Below are positions 20,289 to 28,800 of a stretch of 64,000 nt of DNA, one piece after another. Both the position numbers and the translations under genes were made by a program. The stretch comes from Emiliania huxleyi CCMP1516 (taxonomy: Eukaryota > Haptophyta > Isochrysidales > Noelaerhabdaceae), in NCBI RefSeq assembly GCF_000372725.1, contig NW_005200250.1:897721-961720 (forward strand), written 5' to 3'. The first letter of the stretch is position 1, and the number at the start of each line of letters is the position of its first letter. The notes below the pieces were generated by a model, which was not told the origin of the DNA, did no database searches, and saw nothing but the letters and a program-made list of their open reading frames with translations.

Positions 20289-22235
20289 ATGGGTTGCTGC
20301 ATCTCCAAGCTGAAGACTACCGACCTCAACCGCGACACGGCGCCGCTCGCCAGAGCACCGTCGCCGCACGAGGAGCTCAGCTCTACGGCCAGCAACACGA
20401 GCATGACCGAGTCGGCGGCAGCGGAGGCAAAAACTACCGACCGCTACACGGCGCCGCACGCCATCTGGGAGGCTCTAGCAACGGACACCGTCAAGTTGCT
20501 CCGGGCTTCGTCCCTCGTCGAGCTGGCAAAAGAGGGTGGTGTGCTCTGCCGGCGCCAGGAGTTGCCGCCCGAGGCCTTCATCGGCGTCGAGGAGCTCAAG
20601 AGCCTGTACGGCGACGGCAACCGGGATGGCGTGCTGCCCATCCTCTCCGTCTCCTTCTGCTGGGACACCCCGCAGCACCCAGACCCGAGTGGGAAGCAGC
20701 TCGCCACGGTGGCCGCCGCCCTCGAGCGCGAGATGCCCAAGTACGCCAAGATGGGCTTCACCGAGATGGGCGTCTTCTGGGACTGGGCGGCGCTCTACCA
20801 GAAGGACCCCGAGTACTTCCAAGAGACCGAGACGCCCGGGGCCAAGCCCGAGGGTCCCGAGCGAGAGGCTTTCCTTGAGGACCTCAAGGAGAGGCGCGCC
20901 TTCTACGGCGGCAAGGCGTACGAGGAGAGCCGAACGCTCAAGGAGAAGGAGGCGTTCGGCCACGCGCTGCACAACACGATGGACCTCTGGTATGCGCACC
21001 AGGGCACGACGGTGTACCTGCTCACGCAGCTGCCGGAGGGCACGCAGCGCAAGCTGGGCTACGATGACTCGGGCTGGACGACGTACGAGCGCCGTTCCGC
21101 CGAGCAGATCAAGAAGGTCTACCTGTACAAGGCAAAGTGGAAGCTCGTCCGCGATCTCGGGTCCGGCGATCTCGACAAGGACGGCGCAGGGAGCCGCAAC
21201 TGGCCACTCGACCCGGACGGCTTCGACGAGCTGATCGAGAGCAAGGAGTTCACCAACGGCGCGGACAAGGAGACGGTCAAGACGCTGTACCGCAAGATGA
21301 GCGAAGCGCAGCTGAGCGGCATCGAGATGCTCGATTTCACGGGCATCTCGGCGCCGTCAGTGAGGGACATGGAGCAGCTCGGCCGGTGTCTCAACTTGTG
21401 CAAGAATCTCTCGCAGTGTGACCTCTCGAGGGTCGGTCTCACGGATGAGCCGTGCAGAGCATTGTTCTCCACCCTCAAATTCAACGGGGTGCTGACCTGC
21501 TTGAACGTGGGCGGCAACTACATCGGCCCCACTGGCGCGACCGCGATCGCCGAGGCGCTGCGCGGCAACGAGGTGCTGACCAAGCTCGACCTCTCCGTCA
21601 ACTACATCAGCGACGAGGGTGTCAAGGCGCTAGCATCCGCTCTTCTCGTCAACGAGGTGCTGACCTCCTTGGATGTGCGCGGCAACGAGATCGGCTCCAC
21701 CGGCGCCGCCGCGATCGCCGAGGCGCTGCGCGGCAACGAGGTGCTGAAATCCCTCGACGTGCGTTGCAACAAGATCTCGGGAGACGCCGCGCAGCAGCTG
21801 GCGACGGCTGTGCTTGCCAGCCCATCGCTCGAGATCTTCGGCTTGGTGCCGCTGAAGGAGCTGCGCGCAAACACGCTCGATAAGCTAGATTTGAGCGGCA
21901 AGGGCCTTGGGGTGCCAGAGGCCCTTGTGCTGGCCAAGCTGGTCGAGGGCAGCGAGGTGCTGAAAAGCGTCGACCTCCGCGGCAACTCACTTGGCACGGA
22001 GGGCTGGTGCGCGATCTTCGCGGCGCTGCGAGACAACAAGGAGAACAAGATCGAGTCGTGGGACCTCTCACATCAGGGCATCAACGCGGAGGTCGCCAAG
22101 GTGCTGGCGGAGTATGTCTCGGTCAGCGGGGTGCTGAAAAGCATCAACCTCGAGTACAACAATTTGGGCGACGAAGGGAAGGGAGTGATTCGGGATGCGG
22201 TGAGCGGGCGGGTAGGGTTCGAGCTCAAGATGTGA
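20289..22235 (+). CDS. N-acylated leucine-rich-repeat protein with WDTPQHPDP domain
   Basis: A 648-residue intronless protein starting at ATG 20289 (the frame is open upstream, but into repeat B). The N-terminus MGCCISKL is a strong dual-acylation signal: Gly2 myristoylation with Ser6, and Cys3/Cys4 palmitoylation, predicting membrane attachment. Residues about 115-260 contain ILSVSFCWDTPQHPDPSGKQ and MGVFWDWAALYQKDP, a module I recall from other algal proteins as a possibly TIR-like fold; this is inference. Residues about 340-640 are RNI-type LRRs (LTKLDLSVNYISDEGVKALA; LDVRGNEIGSTGAAAIAEAL). The C-terminus ends VGFELKM. Likely a signalling or sensing protein; no partner is identifiable. Confidence 0.83.
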   Translation: MGCCISKLKTTDLNRDTAPLARAPSPHEELSSTASNTSMTESAAAEAKTTDRYTAPHAIWEALATDTVKLLRASSLVELAKEGGVLCRRQELPPEAFIGVEELKSLYGDGNRDGVLPILSVSFCWDTPQHPDPSGKQLATVAAALEREMPKYAKMGFTEMGVFWDWAALYQKDPEYFQETETPGAKPEGPEREAFLEDLKERRAFYGGKAYEESRTLKEKEAFGHALHNTMDLWYAHQGTTVYLLTQLPEGTQRKLGYDDSGWTTYERRSAEQIKKVYLYKAKWKLVRDLGSGDLDKDGAGSRNWPLDPDGFDELIESKEFTNGADKETVKTLYRKMSEAQLSGIEMLDFTGISAPSVRDMEQLGRCLNLCKNLSQCDLSRVGLTDEPCRALFSTLKFNGVLTCLNVGGNYIGPTGATAIAEALRGNEVLTKLDLSVNYISDEGVKALASALLVNEVLTSLDVRGNEIGSTGAAAIAEALRGNEVLKSLDVRCNKISGDAAQQLATAVLASPSLEIFGLVPLKELRANTLDKLDLSGKGLGVPEALVLAKLVEGSEVLKSVDLRGNSLGTEGWCAIFAALRDNKENKIESWDLSHQGINAEVAKVLAEYVSVSGVLKSINLEYNNLGDEGKGVIRDAVSGRVGFELKM

Positions 22236-22349
22236 GTGTGAATTCTGAGAGTCGGGACGGTGCAGGGGGGCGTGCATGAATTAGTCTGGGGTACGTCTTC
22301 TTTGTACTTTGAGTCGCACGGTCGATTCGCGGTGATTCTTTTTACGTTT

Positions 22350-22700
22350 TTCAGCGCGGTGCTGAAATCGCTCGACGTCTGCTACAACGAGATTGGTGAC
22401 GAGGGCGCCAAGGCGCTGGCCTCCGCTCTGCGCGCGGTCAACGGGGGGTGCTGACCGAGCTCGACCTCTCCCGCAACGACATCGACGACGCGGGCGCCGT
22501 GGCGCTGGCCTCCGCTCTGCGCGTCAACGGGGTGCTGAAAAATCTCTACATGGGCTACAACGAGAGATATGCGGTCTTGATTATATGGGCCGGGGTACCT
22601 ACTCGGCCGCCGGTATCACAGCGCTCTTACGGAGGCCCTCAAGGTCAACCGACGCGTTGCTGACCGAGCTGCACCTCAGCGTTTCGTTTTTTCTCGAACC
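22350..22700 (+). pseudogene. Broken LRR fragment behind the LRR gene
   Basis: After a TTTTTCAG acceptor-like sequence, three LRR units are readable: VLKSLDVCYNEIGDEGAKAL, VLTELDLSRNDIDDAGAVAL with VLKNLYMGYNE, and LLTELHLSV. They lie in different frames; relative to its neighbour, the first unit has small insertions near 22430-22450. It looks like decayed extra repeats of the upstream gene, or a remnant of a paralogue. An alternative 3' exon cannot be excluded. Confidence 0.55.
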
Positions 22701-22794
22701 ACGTGCCTCTACCCCGCCGTTCTTGAAAAAGTGGGTGTGTGGGTAAACGCTTCGTAGGCCCCGGATGGTGAGTGGCAGCTGGCGACTCGCTAGA

Positions 22795-22870
22795 GTGGGT
22801 GGGTGGGTGGGTGGGTGATGGGTGGTGGGTGGGGTGGGTGGGTGGGTGGGTGGGTGGGTTGGGGTGGGTT
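22795..22870 (+). repeat. GGGT microsatellite, G-quadruplex-prone
   Basis: About 75 bp of GGGT units with minor interruptions. Four or more G-runs spaced by one base can form a stable G-quadruplex on the plus strand. It lies between the LRR fragment and the 3' end of the RCC1 gene. Confidence 0.9.
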
Positions 22871-23145
22871 TGGTCGTTTCTCTCTCCCCTTCGCGCGCGT
22901 CTTCGAGGCACAGCTCTCGTCGTTGCCACAGCATGTCGTTCCTCGGATCGAAACCTGTATACTATTAAGACCTAGCGTGTACAACACTTTGGCCACAATC
23001 CCTAGAGAATTGTCCGTTTTCCTTCTTCCTTTGTTTATAAAAATGAAAAGTAAATCGCTCCTCTCCGGATCGAAAGGATCGAGAAGCGAGCCAAGTCGGC
23101 CTCGCGCTCGTGCACACCAGCGGCGCCAGAGCCCCGACCTTCTCA

Positions 23146-24585
23146 CTACGCCCACGCCTCGACCCTCTTGGGCAGCAGCTGGTTCGACAAGTCCTCCCTG
23201 TGGCCAAGGCAGCCGCACTCGCCCTCGCCCCAGGCAAAGACAGCACCATCGGCGGTGATGGCAAGGCAGTGCACGACACCAGTCGCCACGGCGACGACGT
23301 GCTGGCCAGCAAACGTCTCGACCTTCTTGGGCAGCAGCTGGTTCTGGTAGTCGCCGTGGCCCAACTTGCCGCGGACTCCATAGCCCCAGCTCCAAACACT
23401 GCCGTCGGCGGTGATGGCGACGCTGTGGCCGCACCCAGCCGACACGGCGACGACGCGCCGCCCGGCCAAGGCCTCAACCTTCTTGGGCAGCAGCTGGTGC
23501 TGCCCGTCGCCGTGGCCCAGCCTGCCAGAGCCTCCACCGCCCCAGCTCCAGACGGCACCATCGGCGGTGAGGGCGAGGCTGTAGTTTGTTCCAGCAGACA
23601 CAGCGATCACGCGCCGGCCAGCAAAGGACTCGATTTCCTTGGGCAGCATTGTGTTCTGGTAGTCGCCGTGGCCCAGCTTGCCTAAGCCTCCATTGCCCCA
23701 GCTCCAAACACTGCCGTCGGCGGTGATGGCGAGGCTGTGGAGTAGTCCGGCCGACACCGCGACGACGCGCTGGCCAGCCAAAGCCTCGACCTTCTCGGGC
23801 AGCGACTGGCTCTGCTGGTCGCCGTGGCCCAACTGGCCATCGTCTCCATGGCCCCAGCTCCAGACACTTCCGTCGGCGGTGATTACGAGGCTGTGGAAGT
23901 ATCCAGTCGACACGGCGACGACGCTCTTCTCAGCCAAAGCCTCGACCTTCTTGGGCAGCCACAAGTCCTGCTCGTTGCCATGGCCCAGCTGGCCGTCGTC
24001 TCCACGGCCCTAGTTCCAGAGGGCGCCGTCGGCGGTGAGGGCGAGGCTGTGGTAAAGTCCAGCCGAGACGCTCACAGCACGCTCGCCGCCCAGCGTCGAG
24101 GGGAGGCGGGTCGGCGTGTTGAGCCGCAGCACGTCCTCGCCGTGGCCGAGACGGCCTGAAAACGCCTCCTCGTCCTCGTCCGCCCCCTCCGCTGCCGTGC
24201 CGCACGACGAGAGCCGCCCCTCGGCGTCGATGAGGTGGCTGTGCCACCAGCCTCCCGCCGCCCTCGCCGGCGGGTTGGACTCGCGCAGCAAAGCAGCGAA
24301 GCACAGCCACCGCACGGCGCAGCTCTCGTCCTCTGGCTGCGCCGGCAGCTCATAGCCGCGCCCTTGCGCCCACAAGCGGATGCCCTGCTCCGCGAGCGAG
24401 GCGTGGAAGAGGAGCGAGACAGCCGCGACGCGAGCGATGTCGGCGGGGTCGCAGTGAGAGAGGGCACGCAAGATGAGCTCCGTGGGGAGGTCGAGCAGGC
24501 GGGTGGGCGGCGGCTCGTCTGGCGAGGGGGCGGCGGTGGTGGCGGTGGCGAGACGGCGCGAGCGACGGCGCGGCGGGGTGGACAT
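23146..24585 (-). CDS. F-box/RCC1-repeat protein with an in-frame TAG
   Basis: The start is ATG 24585 (MSTPPRRRSRRLA), directly after a GAAATTCTTTTC element. Residues about 25-75 form an F-box-like segment (LLDLPTELILRALSHCDPAD). The rest is about seven RCC1 repeats of the form VVAVSAG..HSLAITADGSVWSWG..GQLGHGD, ending LLPKRVEAWA. The frame is continuous over 480 codons except for one TAG at 24010-24012 (codon 192), at the Trp of a VWSWG motif (reads LWN-stop-GRGDDGQLGHG). TGG to TAG is one base change. The remainder is fully intact, so this is a recent nonsense allele, a sequencing error, or suppressed or edited in RNA. F-box/RCC1 proteins may act in SCF ubiquitin ligases; the substrate is unknown. 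Confidence 0.85.
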
Positions 24586-24590
24586 CGCGA

Positions 24591-24605
24591 GAAAAGAATT
24601 TCGAA
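24591..24605 (-). promoter_or_regulatory. AAATTCTTTTC element at the RCC1 start
   Basis: On the minus strand GAAATTCTTTTC stands about five bases before the RCC1 ATG. It is the same motif found near other gene starts; function inferred only. Confidence 0.3.
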
Positions 24606-24796
24606 AAGCAAAGGGTGGCCCAAACCCTACGCACAGGAAAAGAAACAGCCGCCCATCGATCGGTTGGCGATCCCTGTGTGATGGCGGCGTGCCTTCCACC
24701 CGGACGCCGCGCGCTCGCGCGGGGAGACAGTAGACACACAGACAGCGACAGGCGACAGCGCCGTCGTCACCGAGAGACGAGTGACAAGTTGAGAGC

Positions 24797-25538
24797 GCGA
24801 TTTTGTTGTAGAGTTTGTTGTAGAGGCTCTACAGCCAAACCGCCGGGAAGGCAGTGACTCAAAGAGGTCGAGCCGCGCTAATGGGGTGTCTCCGAGCTTA
24901 GTGAAGCTCTGATGGACAGCCCTGACTATCCCTGACACACAGAGAGTCCCTCTGACGGCACACAACACCCTATAACTGCGTCATGACCAGCCTGCCATGT
25001 GTCGCCGGTGCCGCATTCGTCGCTGTGCTTCTTTAGCAGGCGGTGGACTGTCGGCTGCGAGGACGGTCGCATTTGCGCGAGGCGAGGCGAGCATTCAGAC
25101 GCGTTGCATGCGCCATGACTCGCGCCAGCGCGTGCGGGAGCTCCTGGCTGAGCGTTGAGTCCAGGCGAGTTGCGCTGGCCACTATCGCTACGCCGAGCCG
25201 AGCTGACGCGCCGAGGCGCCGGCCAGTCGCAGCCGTGAGGCATGCCATAGCAGCAGAGGCACCTGCCACCCATTGGGCGGGCAGACAGAAGGCCAGGGCA
25301 GCACTGGCAAGTGCAACGCGCCTCATGTCGGAGAGCGACCGTGCCTCGTTCGCCGCTTATGATGTAGCGTTTGTTGTAGAGATTTCACGTTGTAGAGCGC
25401 CTCTACATCGCTCTACAACGCAGGCGCCTCGTCACGCGGCGGATGTAGAGCTCTACAGCTCTACAGCGCTCTCCAGCACTCTACATCTCTACAGCTCTAC
25501 AGCGCTCTACACTCTACATCCTCTACACCCTCCCTCAG
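24797..25538. mobile_element. Truncated second copy of the hAT-like element
   Basis: Inverted relative to 14178-15093. It matches from the GCGCGATTTTG segment (about 24797) to the intact terminus CTACACCCTCCCTCAG at 25538. The outer 100 bp or so of the other inverted repeat are missing, and no target duplication is recognisable. It abuts repeat E (GAACAGCCAGGCTCGG), so it probably inserted into a copy of that repeat. Confidence 0.88.
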
Positions 25539-25540
25539 GA

Positions 25541-25628
25541 ACAGCCAGGCTCGGACTGGACACCAACGCGGTATGGGTGGACGCTAGACAGATGATGACG
25601 ACACGCACGAGCGACACACAGACACATG
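25541..25628. repeat. Dispersed repeat E, copy 1
   Basis: Matches 45957-46042 nearly exactly (AGGCTCGGACTGGACACCAA, then GGTATGGGTGGACGC and ACGAGCGACACACAGACAC). Non-coding. Confidence 0.85.
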
Positions 25629-25647
25629 TAGCCGGCCGACGGCGCGC

Positions 25648-25718
25648 GAAATTCTTTTCCGCAGCTGTGAGAGGTTTGTTTAAATTTCTGTGAGGGTTTT
25701 AAGAATTCTTTTCCGCAG
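25648..25718 (+). promoter_or_regulatory. Paired AATTCTTTTCCGCAG elements
   Basis: G-A-AATTCTTTTCCGCAG occurs twice, at 25648-25664 and 25703-25718, about 85-150 bp before the metallophosphatase ATG. Each ends like a 3' splice site (pyrimidines then GCAG), so a 5' UTR or leader acceptor is as possible as a promoter element. Confidence 0.35.
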
Positions 25719-25801
25719 TTGCTGTGCGAGGCGCTCCCCGGCGGGGGGCTTGGAGTAACTTGGGTCACCCAGACGTGCCCTTGGACAGCGTAGGGGCTCG
25801 G

Positions 25802-28800
25802 ATGACGACGTTGTCAACCTGCCGAACCACGCTCGGCTTCGGCCCGGACCGCGTCTGCTTCCTCACGGATGTCGAGGGCAACTTCGAGTACTTTCTCGCC
25901 TTCGTCGAGCTCTCCGAGGCCCTCACGCTCGTCTCGACCGACGGCGCTGACGGCGCCGTGGACCTTGAGCTGCGGGACGGCTGGCTCTTTGTGTTTGGCG
26001 GCGACGCGGTGGACAAGGGCGGTTTGGTCGGCGGCTCAATCCGCGTCGCGCGCAGCCTCGTCGCGCTCAAGCGCAAGTACCCGCAGCGTGTCTGCCTGCT
26101 CATGGGCAACCGCGACATCAACAAGATGCGGCTCTCGTCAGAGCTCACCGCGGCGCAGCTAGCCGACGGGCGTCTCGACCGGGTGGCGGGGCCGTACTGG
26201 GTCCCCGAGGCGAAGCGCGTCTCGCCGCTCGACTTTCTCAACAGCCTCTGCGCGGCCGAGACGTCTGGCGGCGGCGGCGGCGGCGGCGGCAGTGGCGGCG
26301 GCGGCGGCGGTGACGGAGGGCCGCCGCGTGAAGAGGTTCTAAAGCGCAACACGCTGGCGAACCGCATTCGGTGGATGCTCAAGGACACGATGGGCGCTGA
26401 CGGCGAGTTCGAGCGCCGGCGGGCGGAGCTGCAGCTGCTTGGCGGCGGCGGCGGCCGCGTGGGCGACGAGGCGGTCTGCGAGTCGTTTGTGTCTTCGGCG
26501 CGCGGCCGGGCGGCGTCGCATGCACGGCCTTCTTCTGTGAGGGCGGAGTGGTGAGTGGTTGCTAACGCGCGGCTAGGTGCGGCCGGGGGGCTTCATGCAC
26601 GACTTGCTGCACGAGGGGCAGCTGGCCGCCATCCACGGGGGGAACCTGCTCGTGCATGGAGGCGCCCGTCCGGTGGCAGCTCAGTGACCTTCCTTCCTTC
26701 CACACTGGCCCCCCCCTCACGTCCACGCCCGACTCAGATCTCACCCCTCACGTCCACGCTCAAGCGGATGCTCGAACGGCACACCTTCCACAGCCCTCTA
26801 GTAGCAGCTCAGTAGCCACCCTCCCATCCACAGCAACACAGGACCGGACACCCTACCCCACGCCCCGACACTGCACGGCGACTACCAGGCGTCTCCTCCG
26901 CCGACGGCGTCGCTCTCGGCCGCGTACCCGGCCGCGAGGGCAGAGTCGTGTCGGCGCGCCAGCTCAGCCTCGCGCGCCACAGAGACACGGCGGCTGGCCT
27001 GGCCCTCGCACGCGCGCCCAGACGGACAGCCAAGGATGCGCACATGGCACAGCACGCATGGCAAACCACCGACACGGGGAGTTCAACACACAAGCGCGCC
27101 GCCTTTGCCCAAGTCCGAGCGCGGAGGAGCCTCCACAGCCTCTCGCGGGCGCATCATCCCCCTCCCACACACACCCGGCGCTGCGGCCGCCCGCCGGCGC
27201 CGCATCTTTTGCACACCTCGCGCCCCTCCCCGCCGCCACCCTCGCCGCCGCCGCCCAGCCCGCCTCCACCAAGCCCGCCGCCGCCCTCGCCTCCGAAGCC
27301 ACCCAGCCCGCCTCTGCCGAGCCCACCGCCACCCTCGCCTCCGCCGCCGTCGCCACCGCCGCCCTCGCCGCCGCCACCCTCGCCGCCACCCCCCTCCCCA
27401 CCGCCACCCTCCCCACCGCCACCCTCACCGCCCCCTCGGCGCAGGTGGTCGAGTGGGCGGAGCTGCTCAACAGCTGGTACCGGCAGCAGCTAGGCGCGTG
27501 GACAGCCTCCCCCTGCTGGGCGAGACTGGAACTTCTAGGAACCTTCCAGGAACCTTCTCCTAGGCGAGTGGACAGCCTCCCCCTGCTGGGCGAGACTGGA
27601 ACCTTCTAGGAACCTTCTAGGAACCTTCTCCTAGGCGAGTGGACAGCCTCCCCCTGCTGGGCGAGACTGGAACCTTCTAGGAACCTTCTAGGAACCTTCT
27701 CCTAGGCGAGTGGACAGCCTCCCCCCGCTGGGTGAGCGACGACAGCTCGGCCGTACCTCGCGCCGTGCCCGGCTCGCGCGGCGGTGTGCTACCCATATCT
27801 CCCCATATCTCCCCATATCTCCCCATATCTCCCCATATCTCCCCTTATCTCGTGCCCGGCTCGCGCGGCGGTGTGCTACCGCCACCGCCGCTCGACTGCC
27901 GCATCCGCCTTCCCCGACCCCGCTCTTGGGCCGTCTCCGGACCCCTGTCTCCGGACCCCTGTCTCCGGACCCCTGCCTCCGGACCCGCAGGCGCGGCTCT
28001 GCTCGACTACTGCGTCCCGTCGGGGCCGCCGTCGGTCGTGCTCGGGCGGCACCTCCCGACATCTCCCCCCCATCTCCAGCACATCTCCCCACATCTCCCC
28101 CCGTAGGTCGTGCTCGGGCGGCACCTCCTCAAGAGCGGCATGCCCGAGCCGCCTCCGCCCTCCCTCGTCCAATCCCTCGCGGCGAGCGGCATCCACCGGC
28201 TCGTGGTCGGGCACACGCCGCACGGCAACTGCCCCACCGTCATCAAGAGCGAGGCGGCGAGCGAGGGCGGGCCGTCGCTCGAGATCCTGATGTGCGACAC
28301 GTCCCTGCTCGGACACGTCCACGACACGTCCACGACATGTCATGGACGTGTTCCCCCACAGGTGCGACACGTCCTACTCGGACATGCGCACGCCGGACAA
28401 CCGCGGCGCAGCCGTCTCGGAGGTGCGCACAGCGCGCACTACACCTCGGCTCCACCTCGGCTCCACCTCGGCTCCACCTCGGCTGTACCTCGGCTCCACC
28501 TCGGCTCCACCTCGGCTCCACCTCGGCCGCACCTCGGCCGCACCTCGGCCGCACCTCGGCCGCACCTCGGCCGCACCTCGGCCGCACCTCGGCTCCCCTC
28601 CGGCCCTGCCCCTCTGCTAGGTGCAGCTCTTGCCCGACGGTTCCGCGCGCGTGCACGGCCGGCTCGAGGACAGCTCCCGCCTCGACTACACCCTGCAGGG
28701 CGTGCGGGGGCGAGCCTGGGAGGGGCTCGCCGCCCACTTGGACCGCGAGAAGGTTCGGGGCGGGGACCTGGTGGGCAGGCGTGGGGAGCCTAGACACTCT

